From the NCBI GenBank assembly GCA_913052135.1, contig CAJXDY010000017.1, forward strand, positions 1 to 41,031: a stretch of 41,031 nucleotides of DNA, read 5' to 3'. Made by a program: the position numbers and the translations under genes. Positions 26,979 through 33,970 of the stretch are shown piece after piece (the first letter of the stretch is position 1; the number at the start of each line of letters is the position of its first letter). Below the pieces are notes generated by a model. The model did no database searches. It was not told the DNA's origin and saw only the letters and a list, made by a program, of their open reading frames with translations. This DNA is from UBA8106 sp913052135. GTDB lineage: Bacteria > Acidobacteriota > Vicinamibacteria > Vicinamibacterales > UBA823.

Positions 26979-27635
26979 ATGGGTTCAAAAAAACATAAGA
27001 AAAGTCATGCGCAACAGGTCAACAGAAGCGCTAGGCCAGCCCCTGTTGCAAATTCATCTCGCGGGTTGATCGTGTTTCTGGTCACCCTCGCAAGTGTCGC
27101 GATAGTCTTTACTCTCTACACCACTAACGACACTCAGTCGGCGAACTCAGCAGCAGGCGTCAACGCTAAAGCCAGAACGTCAGCGGGCCTGCAAACGTCT
27201 ATTTCACGCGCCGCGAGACAGCAGCAACCAACGACTGGAGATAATCGAGGTCCGGTTGCTTCCCGAGGGCCGGTCAAGGGATTGCCTCCACTGCCCCTAG
27301 TGAGGTTTCCGGCAGCTCGCCCACCGGAAGTGCTTCGATCAGTATATGAGTTCGCAGCTAATAATCCTGAGATTTTGAATTACGTGCCATGTTTTTGTGG
27401 TTGTGAGAATTTTGGTCATGTGTCGAGTCACGATTGTTTTGTTGACCATCGCAATCAAGACGGGCAGGTGGTGACATGGGAAGCCCATGGCATGGGTTGA
27501 GCGATTTGCGTAGACGTCGCGCGTGACGCGGCGCACATGCATAATTCAGGCGCTTCAGTTAAACAAATTCGCTCGGCAATTGAAACGTCGTTCGGGCCGC
27601 ATTACGCGACGCAGACGCCCACGCCCCTTCCGTAA
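26979..27635 (+). CDS. Candidate selenoprotein: PCYCGC-family protein with in-frame TGA (Sec174)
   Basis: Read with its TGA as selenocysteine this gene encodes 218 residues. The ATG at 26979 has AGGA seven bases upstream. A Lys/His-rich start is followed by one membrane anchor (about 29-48), a low-complexity Ala/Gln/Pro linker and then a PCYCGC-type domain (PCFCGC at 137-142, GHVSSHDCF with Cys153, and VTWEAHG). At 27498-27500 the frame meets TGA, but it stays open for 44 more codons to TAA at 27633-27635, and these read AICVDVARDA, then MHNSGASVKQIRSAIE, which looks like the normal second half of this family. There the family, as I recall it, has a Cys at the TGA position, giving U-x-x-C with Cys177. 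A SECIS-like hairpin follows. Function is unknown; a periplasmic redox or metal-binding role fits the motifs. Stopping at TGA would give 173 residues and lose the motif. A nonsense mutation or sequencing error from TGC or TGT is the main alternative. Confidence 0.72.
27498..27500 (+). other. In-frame TGA, predicted selenocysteine codon
   Basis: This TGA interrupts a frame that is otherwise open from 26979 to 27632. It falls in GMG-TGA-AIC, three residues before a conserved-looking Cys. One base change would give a Cys codon, in line with the usual Sec/Cys exchange between homologues. Confidence 0.65.
27508..27540 (+). promoter_or_regulatory. Putative bacterial SECIS hairpin
   Basis: Counting from the base after the TGA, C15-G21 (27515-27521, CGTCGCG) pairs with C27-G33 (27527-27533, CGCGGCG), seven pairs with one G-U. 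The loop is CGTGA (27522-27526) with G in second place. A lower stem of GCGT (27508-27511) and ATGC (27537-27540) pairs across a 3x3 internal loop. The loop begins 22 bases after the TGA. Bacterial SECIS elements are known to have a small apical loop with G in the first two positions at about 16-37 bases after the TGA, so this fits. Folding was done by eye. Confidence 0.6.
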
Positions 27636-27731
27636 GAATGACATAGCCGCGGACTGAGAATGGGTCGTCCCTGCCCAGTGGCTCGATAAACGCATCGTTC
27701 AGTAGCAGCTAACGCTATAATTCAGCTGTAC

Positions 27732-29291
27732 GTGTCTCCGATAAAATCTCGTACAAAGCCACGTTCTCGTTCTAAACAGTCGTCTAAGGCGTCTCGGGTG
27801 GAGGTGTTTGCTCGTTTCTTCGAGGAAGCGCAAGAGGGCGTCTACATTGGCACGATTTCAACGACGAGCACAACAGTTGCAGCAAATTCACATCTAAAAG
27901 TAATGTTTGGCTACACAGCCAGCACGCCTCTCAAAAACGTAAGGCCCTTCGAGACAGATCGATTCGTCAATCCGGAGGCGCGTTACTCATTCTTGGAGGT
28001 GCTCAAGCGAGATGGAGTGGTAACGGATTACCTGTTGCGACTACGACGAGTCGACGCCACGCCAATGTGGGTAGAGGTAACCGCACGAGCAGAGCTGGCC
28101 AAAACTAGCATGTCGCTTCGAATAGAAGCTTTAATCAGAAATGTTACCGAAAGAAAAAAACTTGAAGATCAAACACGCGAAGAACTCGTGCAAGACAAGA
28201 AGCTCGCTGCTCTCGGCCAAACCGTTTCTAGCGTGGCTCACGAGTTAAACAATCCCCTCGCTACGATTCTCAATTGGTCGGAACGTCTCGCGGAACATCA
28301 ACTCGACACCGCGACTCGTCAAGGCATAGAAACAATCCTGGGAGAGACGGAACGTGCTGCCAAGATTGTTCGTAATCTATTGACCTTCGCCAGGAAACCT
28401 CACACGACTCGTGCGATGGTCGATTTGAGTGAAATCATTCGAGATACTCTATCATTGCGCTCCGATGAGCAGCGCCTTACGAACATTGCCATTATTGATA
28501 AACTAGAAGAAGATCTCCCGGAAGTATTTGTAGACCCACATCAAGTCCAACAGGTCTTACTCAATCTGGTTGAAAATGCTGAACAAGCAATGATGGCCGC
28601 CCATGGGCGCGGAACGATCGTGCTACGTACGTGGCATGATCGAGATGAGGAATCCGTCTTACTCGAAATCCAAGACGATGGGCCAGGAATTCCAGAAGAT
28701 GCCCAGCCGCGAATCTTCGAGCCATTCTTCACCACGAAGGATACTGGAAAGGGCACTGGTCTGGGCTTAACTGTCGCTTATGCCATCATGCAGGAACATA
28801 GTGGACAAATCCGATTGGTCTCAAATTCTAGCGGTGGTGCTAACTTTCGCATCGGATTTCCTTCTCGCCCAGCAATAGTTTATCGGCCACCGCTGCCTCC
28901 TAATCCATTACCGACGGATATCGGTGGAGGCGCGTCGGCTCTTCTTGTGGAAGATGAACAGGCTCTAGCCACCGCCGTGGCCGCCGCCTTGACCGATGCC
29001 GACTTTAAAGTTGATTTAGCGTGCGATGGTAAAGAAGCGCTGAAACTTGTACACAAGGCAAACTACGATCTCGTTATTTGTGACTTAAAAATGCCTCGTT
29101 TGGATGGTGCAGGGTTTTATAAAGCTGTCGCCAAGATAAGACCTTCGCTGCTGAAGCATATCGTGTTCGTAACCGGAGACGTTATCGATAAGAAAGCCAA
29201 AACATTTCTGAATGAAACCGGTGCTCCCTGGCTAGCTAAGCCCTTTCATTTGGCGGATTTGCTCCAAGTTGCACGTGAAGTTCTCGACTGA
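27732..29291 (+). CDS. Hybrid sensor histidine kinase (PAS-HisKA-HATPase-receiver)
   Basis: The 519-residue protein has a basic N-terminus, a PAS domain (about 25-140, ending RNVTERKKLEDQ), a phosphoacceptor helix with His170 in SVAHELNNPLATI, an ATPase domain with N-box ENAEQAM, DDGPGIP and GTGLGLTVAY, and a C-terminal receiver (about 400-519) with Asp451 in CDLKMPRLDG and Lys in AKPFH. There is no membrane segment, so it should sense a cytoplasmic signal. A GTG at 27732 is the first start, with TATAAT 11 bases before it and no clear ribosome site; the start is uncertain. It lies convergent with the sigma factor and close to an NtrC-type regulator, a plausible output. Confidence 0.92.
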   Translation: MSPIKSRTKPRSRSKQSSKASRVEVFARFFEEAQEGVYIGTISTTSTTVAANSHLKVMFGYTASTPLKNVRPFETDRFVNPEARYSFLEVLKRDGVVTDYLLRLRRVDATPMWVEVTARAELAKTSMSLRIEALIRNVTERKKLEDQTREELVQDKKLAALGQTVSSVAHELNNPLATILNWSERLAEHQLDTATRQGIETILGETERAAKIVRNLLTFARKPHTTRAMVDLSEIIRDTLSLRSDEQRLTNIAIIDKLEEDLPEVFVDPHQVQQVLLNLVENAEQAMMAAHGRGTIVLRTWHDRDEESVLLEIQDDGPGIPEDAQPRIFEPFFTTKDTGKGTGLGLTVAYAIMQEHSGQIRLVSNSSGGANFRIGFPSRPAIVYRPPLPPNPLPTDIGGGASALLVEDEQALATAVAAALTDADFKVDLACDGKEALKLVHKANYDLVICDLKMPRLDGAGFYKAVAKIRPSLLKHIVFVTGDVIDKKAKTFLNETGAPWLAKPFHLADLLQVAREVLD

Positions 29292-29393
29292 AGGCTCAGA
29301 CCGTTTGAGTTCCCAACTAATCCGTAGGTCTAGACGATCGCGTCTTACCTAAAGTGCTTGTCTCGTTCAGACCACAAGACATAGCAGTCTTAG

Positions 29394-30206
29394 CTAAGAA
29401 TGCATTGTGTCTGACCCTACGGTACCTTCATTTTCGGCTTGAGGCATATTGACCAGTGCGGAACCCAATGCAGAAGCAGCTGCGCCCTCTGATCCAAAAT
29501 CCTGCACTAGCGCCTTACGTAAGCGCTGAATTGCCCTAGCGTGAAGCTGTGATACGCGTGACTCGTTTACGCCGATTTCTGCTCCGATTCGCTTCATGGT
29601 CACATCACCGTAGTAATACATTCCGATCAATTTTCGCTCACGCAACGGCAGCGACCCTATAGCTTCCCTTATACGTTTCTTAATCTCCACACTCTCAAAG
29701 ACTTGATCTGGCGCTTCTGGTTTTGCTGGGAACAACACTGGCGGCAGACCAGTACCATTAACGCTGTCAAGCGTAGCAAGTGGTGAGGTCGATTCTATAG
29801 TGTGTATGCGCACGATAGTGCGCCCAAGGCGTGCTTCGTCTGAGCCCATGTGTTGAGCAAGTTCAGCTAGAGATGGCTCGCTACCTAACTCACGACGAAG
29901 AGTCGTTCGAGCAGACTCTAGTTCCCGGCGAATACGTCGGATGCCACGTGGCCAGGCGTCACGGCGTAAGGCATCGATCATTGCTCCACGCACACGTCGT
30001 TGGGCGAACGTCTCAAACTTGATACCACGATGAGCATCAAATCTCCGAGCCGCATCGATAAGGCCGATCATGCCATCCTGCACCAGATCTCCAATGTCGA
30101 CGCTGTTCGGCATTGAGGCCGCCATTCGTCTCGCGAGCCCCTCGACAAACGGTAATCCAGCTTCAATCAGATCATTCGGTGCAACGCTCGTCCTCTCCTG
30201 CTGCAT
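29394..30206 (-). CDS. RNA polymerase sigma factor, sigma-28 (FliA/WhiG) type
   Basis: This sigma-70 family factor has 270 residues from the ATG at 30206, which has GGAGGG four to five bases upstream; longer starts (30218 and 30239) are less likely. Region 2 is clear (VDIGDLVQDGMIGLIDAARRFDAHRGIKFETFAQRRVRGAMIDALRRDAW), region 3 follows (RRIRRELESARTTL, then SLAELAQHMG), and region 4 has SLPLRERKLIGMYYYGDVTMKRIGAEIGVNESRVSQLHARAI. This fits the FliA/WhiG group, which drives flagellar or developmental genes. No flagellar gene or anti-sigma FlgM is in the window. Two matching palindromes lie about 227-271 bases upstream. Confidence 0.9.
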   Translation of the reverse strand: MQQERTSVAPNDLIEAGLPFVEGLARRMAASMPNSVDIGDLVQDGMIGLIDAARRFDAHRGIKFETFAQRRVRGAMIDALRRDAWPRGIRRIRRELESARTTLRRELGSEPSLAELAQHMGSDEARLGRTIVRIHTIESTSPLATLDSVNGTGLPPVLFPAKPEAPDQVFESVEIKKRIREAIGSLPLRERKLIGMYYYGDVTMKRIGAEIGVNESRVSQLHARAIQRLRKALVQDFGSEGAAASALGSALVNMPQAENEGTVGSDTMHS

Positions 30207-30432
30207 GAAACCCTCCATTGGCTTACACTGCCAACTCAAACCTGGCTATCAAACACGTACTGACACCTGCCCCCATACATAAAGAAAGCAACTGCCGTAC
30301 CAACTTTAAGGAGAAGATAAAACGAAGATGCTTGGAACGCCTAATTCATTAATAAATTAAAGATTCTAAATAATTTATTTAATTGTCATGCTAGGAAATA
30401 ATGGAAAATATTATAAACTTACAAAAATAAAC

Positions 30433-30446
30433 GTCATATAAATGAC
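30433..30446. repeat. Palindrome GTCAT-ATAA-ATGAC (site 1 of 2)
   Basis: Perfect 5-bp arms with a 4-base A/T spacer, in an AT-rich stretch 227 bases upstream of the sigma factor start. Its centre (30439.5) is exactly 30 bp from that of the second palindrome. It looks like a regulator site. Confidence 0.55.
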
Positions 30447-30461
30447 AGTTTTTTCTTTATA

Positions 30462-30477
30462 AGTCATAAATATGACT
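30462..30477. repeat. Palindrome AGTCAT-AAAT-ATGACT (site 2 of 2)
   Basis: Perfect 6-bp arms with a 4-base A/T spacer. It shares the GTCAT-N4-ATGAC core with site 1, 30 bp away. It lies 15 bases beyond the end of the DHp-like gene, in the gap before the sigma factor gene. Confidence 0.55.
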
Positions 30478-30492
30478 CGCAATTAATTGAAA

Positions 30493-30744
30493 TTAAGAAG
30501 ACGGGTTGGAAGAACTCCTCCTAGAACGTATTTCCCTTACTGTGCCCATCGCCTCAAGGACACTTGTCACGACTTGTGCGGCACGTGACCGGCCCGTTGC
30601 GTCGCTCGATTTTGCTTCAAGCAACTCAGCGTTCGCTAGAATAATACCAAGCTGGTTGTTTAAACGATGGAACAGGCGCTCAAGAGCAGATAACTCACTC
30701 ACATACTTCCTTTCTCGATCCGACGTGATAAGGAAACCTCTCAA
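30493..30744 (-). CDS. Orphan histidine phosphoacceptor (DHp-like) mini-protein
   Basis: The 83-residue protein contains an H-box, LFHRLNNQLGIILANAELLEAK (His26 in the 83-aa form, HxxNN as in kinases), followed by a second helix ending VREIRSRRSS, but no ATPase domain. It is therefore likely a stand-alone phosphotransfer or kinase-docking helical hairpin rather than a kinase. The TTG at 30744 overlaps the TGA of the upstream HTH gene (TTGA), implying coupling. A GTG at 30702 with AAGGA five bases upstream is an alternative start and would give 69 residues, still with the H-box. It may relay phosphate between the hybrid kinase and the NtrC-type regulator; this is inference. Confidence 0.72.
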   Translation of the reverse strand: MRGFLITSDRERKYVSELSALERLFHRLNNQLGIILANAELLEAKSSDATGRSRAAQVVTSVLEAMGTVREIRSRRSSSNPSS

Positions 30745-30959
30745 GCCTCTTTGTTAGCACTTTTTGACCAAACGTCAGTGCTACTGCCAGCCTGAGAGGG
30801 CTCTCGCCACAGAGTATCGACAAAGATGCGAATTGAGCCACCTGCTGTACGGACGTACTCAACTTTCCCGCTGGCAAGCCAATTGTAGATGGTACGACGA
30901 CTAACACCAACGAGTTCGCACGCCTTCATAATCGAAGTGGTTTGTCTATCTACTATCAT
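30741..30959 (-). CDS. Small HTH DNA-binding protein (MerR/excisionase type)
   Basis: This 72-residue protein has a MerR/excisionase-like winged helix: TTSIMKACELVGVSRRTIYNWLASGKVEYVRTAGGSIRIF, the helix-turn-helix at about residues 7-30 and the wing after. The tail is polar. Such small proteins act as response adaptors (BldC-like) or excisionases; with no integrase nearby, a regulatory role is more likely. The gene overlaps the DHp-like gene and is divergent from the NtrC-type regulator, so it may control this locus, including the palindromes downstream. The start is ATG at 30959 without a strong ribosome site. Confidence 0.78.
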   Translation of the reverse strand: MIVDRQTTSIMKACELVGVSRRTIYNWLASGKVEYVRTAGGSIRIFVDTLWREPSQAGSSTDVWSKSANKEA

Positions 30960-31033
30960 GGTTCTGCTTCTTCAGTATCGCCTAGCTCCTCAGAATAGAG
31001 CATTTTGTCTAATTTTCTACGTTTTATCCGTTT

Positions 31034-31052
31034 CACAACTTTTGGTGTTGTG
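31034..31052. repeat. Dyad CACAAC-N7-GTTGTG between divergent regulator genes
   Basis: Perfect 6-bp arms (31034-31039 and 31047-31052) around a 7-base spacer. It lies 75 bases upstream of the HTH gene start and 109 bases upstream of the NtrC-type gene. A regulator site shared by both is possible; the sequence is not long enough to rule out chance. Confidence 0.35.
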
Positions 31053-31161
31053 TATAGGCTATCGGTAAATATACGCCAAGCCTTTAGACCGAAGAGCAGG
31101 TCTCCAATGTTCAGCCTTGACCATTCATTCCTAGGGCGTCAAAATATTGGCGGATCTGTAA

Positions 31162-32550
31162 ATGAGTGCAATTGAAAAACACCTACTCATCGTGGAGGAC
31201 GAAGCTGCTCTCCGGGTACCGACTGCAGAACGCTTAGTCGATCACGGTTTCACAGTGGTTCAGGCCGAGAGCGGAGAACAGGCTTTGAAACATTTGTCGA
31301 GTTTCGCTTTCGACATCGTCCTGACTGATCTACGCCTACCCGGGATTACCGGAATGGAAGTCATCACCGAAGCCATCGAACGTTATCCAGAAATTACTGC
31401 TATCGTAATAACGGCCTTTGGTACCGTGGAAACCGCGGTCGACGCTCTCAAACTTGGGGCGGCGGATTATGTTAGTAAACCATTTCGCTTCGACGCACTA
31501 CTTCACTCCCTATCGACAGCGCTTGAGCGGAAGCGGTTGAGGTCGGAAAACGCTTATCTGAAAGCGCAACTACAAGAGCGTTATCGTTTTAACAATTTAA
31601 TAGGCGCCAGTCGTCCAATGCGTGACCTGTTTGAATTACTGGCAACCGTAGCTCCCACAAACACGACCGTTCTTATTACAGGTGAGACTGGCACCGGCAA
31701 AGAACTAGTGGCGCGCGCTATTCATCACGGCAGTTCTCGACGTACGCACCGTTTTGTCGGTTTGAGTTGCAGTGCTATACCCGAATCATTGCTCGAAGCG
31801 GAATTGTTCGGCCACGTAAGAGGTGCCTTCACAGGAGCCGTGGATTCTCGGCCAGGTCGTCTTGAGCAGGCCCACAAGGGTACCTTGTTTCTTGACGAAG
31901 TCGGCACTATGAGTCCAGCGCTTCAAGCCAAACTCCTGCGGGTAATACAAGAGCGAGAATTTGAACGCCTCGGCGGTAATAAGACAATTGGTATTGACGT
32001 CAGGATTCTTGCAGCTACCAATTCCGATCTTGTCACCTTGATTGCTGAAGGCAAGTTTCGAGAAGATCTATATTACCGTCTTAATGTGATACCAGTTCAT
32101 CTCCCTCCGCTACGCGAGCGCCAAGAAGATATTCCATTGTTGGCGCAGCACTTATTACAGCGCCTCGGACGCGATCTCACACCGCCGCGTCAAAGCATGG
32201 TGCTGTCCCAAGATGTGTTGCGTCAACTAATGACATACCCTTGGCCTGGCAACATCCGTGAACTAGAAAACGTCATGGAACGTGCCCTCACGTTTAGTCA
32301 GGGTCGTTCACAAATTGAGCTGGCACATCTCCCATCACACATTCAAGTGGTCTCTAATTCTGTGACAGCGCACTGGCCTAGCACTTTACCCGACCAGGGA
32401 CTCAGCTTGGAAACGTATGTCAAGGATGTCGAACGGCAATTCATCAAGCTTTCTCTAGACAAAGCTAAAGGGAACAAGCGGCGGGCAGCTGATCTACTCG
32501 GATTGAAACGAACGACCTTGGTGGAAAAAATGAAACGCTTAGGGGTTTAG
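31162..32550 (+). CDS. Sigma-54-dependent response regulator (NtrC family)
   Basis: The 462-residue protein joins a receiver (about 6-120, Asp56 in LTDLRLP, Lys in SKPF), an AAA+ ATPase with Walker A GETGTGK (174-180), the sigma-54 contact loop GAFTGA (221-226) and Walker B LFLDE (242-246), and a Fis-type HTH near the C-terminus (GNKRRAADLLGLKRTTLVEKMKRLG). The intact GAFTGA loop means it should activate sigma-54 promoters. It is divergent from the HTH/DHp gene pair and 1.9 kb from the hybrid kinase, a likely partner. The next gene starts only seven bases later. Confidence 0.95.
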   Translation: MSAIEKHLLIVEDEAALRVPTAERLVDHGFTVVQAESGEQALKHLSSFAFDIVLTDLRLPGITGMEVITEAIERYPEITAIVITAFGTVETAVDALKLGAADYVSKPFRFDALLHSLSTALERKRLRSENAYLKAQLQERYRFNNLIGASRPMRDLFELLATVAPTNTTVLITGETGTGKELVARAIHHGSSRRTHRFVGLSCSAIPESLLEAELFGHVRGAFTGAVDSRPGRLEQAHKGTLFLDEVGTMSPALQAKLLRVIQEREFERLGGNKTIGIDVRILAATNSDLVTLIAEGKFREDLYYRLNVIPVHLPPLRERQEDIPLLAQHLLQRLGRDLTPPRQSMVLSQDVLRQLMTYPWPGNIRELENVMERALTFSQGRSQIELAHLPSHIQVVSNSVTAHWPSTLPDQGLSLETYVKDVERQFIKLSLDKAKGNKRRAADLLGLKRTTLVEKMKRLGV

Positions 32551-32557
32551 GTAACCT

Positions 32558-32872
32558 GTGCCACCACGTTACGACTACTGGACGATTATTCTCAATGAGA
32601 GGCCGACGGCGTTTCGCGCCTATAAGCGAGAGGACTTGATGCCAACTTATAGACGCCTATTAGCGAAGCATCCAAGTGCTGTCCTTATGTGGTTTTCCAA
32701 GGGACGCCTCTGGTCATCGCCGGAAGAAGAACAGTCATCGCGTAGGAATGAAGTTCGCAAGAATAGAGAGTCTCGATGGCAGTCAGAGGGTAGCCATGAA
32801 GATCCTCGTGCGCGTCGAGTCACAAATCGAACGAAAAAGTCGCGTCTGCCAGCAACGAAACGTAACCATTAG
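32558..32872 (+). CDS. Small conserved hypothetical protein
   Basis: No named family was recognised. The first half, YDYWTIILNERPTAFRA, then LMPTYRRLLAKHPSAVLMWFSKGRLWSSPEE, looks like a conserved globular unit, and I believe similar short proteins occur in Acidobacteria and Deltaproteobacteria. The last 50 residues are rich in Arg, Lys, Ser and Glu and may be disordered. The GTG start at 32558 lies seven bases after the NtrC-type stop, so it is probably co-transcribed. Its stop overlaps the end of dusB by four bases (convergent). A role in the signalling unit or in binding a nucleic acid are both possible. Confidence 0.7.
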   Translation: MPPRYDYWTIILNERPTAFRAYKREDLMPTYRRLLAKHPSAVLMWFSKGRLWSSPEEEQSSRRNEVRKNRESRWQSEGSHEDPRARRVTNRTKKSRLPATKRNH

Positions 32873-33942
32873 AGCTCATCAGACACACCAACAGAAGTTG
32901 AGAAGGAACTAGCCGAGCACTCGGCGTTTAGAAAAAACCGCGAAATAAAGTCACGGATTTCTTCGGGCGAGGTAGCAGAATTGATTGCCTGGCGTAATAC
33001 CGTGCCGCGATTGAGCCCTTTTGTATACCAAGAAGCTAATGCTCTCAGCTTGTTCACCACCCATCGTTCACGACTACTTGAGTTGCGTGGCACGGGCTGA
33101 ACAAGACGGTGCACACCTCGGTCATCATCGCTGGGATTAGTCATTAATAGGTCCAAGTAATCCAAAAGAAACTGACCGCGAACGTGAAGAGGAATGTGCC
33201 GCGCTGGTTTACCATTTGCTAAGTCTAATGCCTGTGCAAAAACCCATGGATTCCGCAAAGCGCCTCGCCCGACGAGTACGCCTGCTGCCCCACTCTGTGT
33301 CATACGATCAACCAACTGATCGGGCTCTACGCAATCACCACTACCCCAAACCGGAATCCTCACCGCACTCGCTACCTGCCCAATGAGATCCCAGTTTGAC
33401 GTCCCCTTGTAGGCTTGTTTGGCAGTTCGACCATGAACCGCCACTGCCGCTGCGCCCGCATCTTCGACCATTTGAGCAACCTGGACGGCATTAATTTCTT
33501 CATCGCTCCATCCAGAACGCATTTTGACAGTCACCGGAATTTGCACAGCGTTGGTCATTGCCCGAACAACCCGCGCTGCGTGTTGAGGTTGTCGCATGAG
33601 ACTGCAGCCAGCATTATGCTTAGCAATTTTCTGCACTGGACAACCCATATTTACATCAACGATGTCGGCACCAAGGCTTTCCAAGATTTGTGCGGCGTCT
33701 GCCATCTTTTCTGGGTCACCGCCAAACGTCTGAATGGAAACCGGTCGCTCTTCTTCCCTGTATTCAGCGTATTCAAGAGTGCGATCGATGCCACGAACAA
33801 GTCCTTCCGAACTTACCATTTCGGTTACGACTAAACCGCAGCCGCCACGACGTTTAACCAAACGCCGAAACGCAGAATCAGTCAATCCAGCCATTGGAGC
33901 CAGCGCAAAAGGCGCATCGAGTTTAATGTGACCGATTTTCAT
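32869..33942 (-). CDS. dusB: tRNA-dihydrouridine synthase DusB
   Basis: The 357-residue protein reduces uridines in tRNA using FMN. It has the Dus core: LAPMAGLTDSAFRRL, VNMGCPVQKI with the catalytic Cys101, TVKMRSGWSDEE, AVAVHGRTAKQAYKG, WGSGDCVEPDQ and GVLVGRGALRNPWVF. The NMGCP and KMRSGW stretches favour DusB over DusA. It is the last gene of the operon-like run from wzt, 28 bases after the NusG paralogue. Confidence 0.93.
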   Translation of the reverse strand: MKIGHIKLDAPFALAPMAGLTDSAFRRLVKRRGGCGLVVTEMVSSEGLVRGIDRTLEYAEYREEERPVSIQTFGGDPEKMADAAQILESLGADIVDVNMGCPVQKIAKHNAGCSLMRQPQHAARVVRAMTNAVQIPVTVKMRSGWSDEEINAVQVAQMVEDAGAAAVAVHGRTAKQAYKGTSNWDLIGQVASAVRIPVWGSGDCVEPDQLVDRMTQSGAAGVLVGRGALRNPWVFAQALDLANGKPARHIPLHVRGQFLLDYLDLLMTNPSDDDRGVHRLVQPVPRNSSSRERWVVNKLRALASWYTKGLNRGTVLRQAINSATSPEEIRDFISRFFLNAECSASSFSTSVGVSDEL

Positions 33943-33970
33943 AGCACACTGTTCGCGTAATTATCTTAGG

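Noticed and set aside
27498..27635. Reading the PCYCGC gene as ended normally at TGA, with the rest intergenic
   Set aside because: The 44 codons after it in the same frame are open and protein-like, and ending there would remove the second cysteine motif. I kept nonsense mutation as the alternative.
27716..27721. TATAAT 11 bases before the hybrid kinase GTG as its promoter
   Set aside because: No -35 match at normal spacing, and the transcript would start about four bases before the GTG; a leaderless mRNA is possible but unsupported.
29332..29345. AGACG-ATCG-CGTCT dyad between the hybrid kinase and the sigma gene as a terminator
   Set aside because: The stem is only five bp with no T-tract on either side, so it is compatible with chance.
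30741..30959. Small HTH protein as a phage or integron excisionase
   Set aside because: There is no integrase, attachment repeat or tRNA target nearby; its neighbours are regulators.
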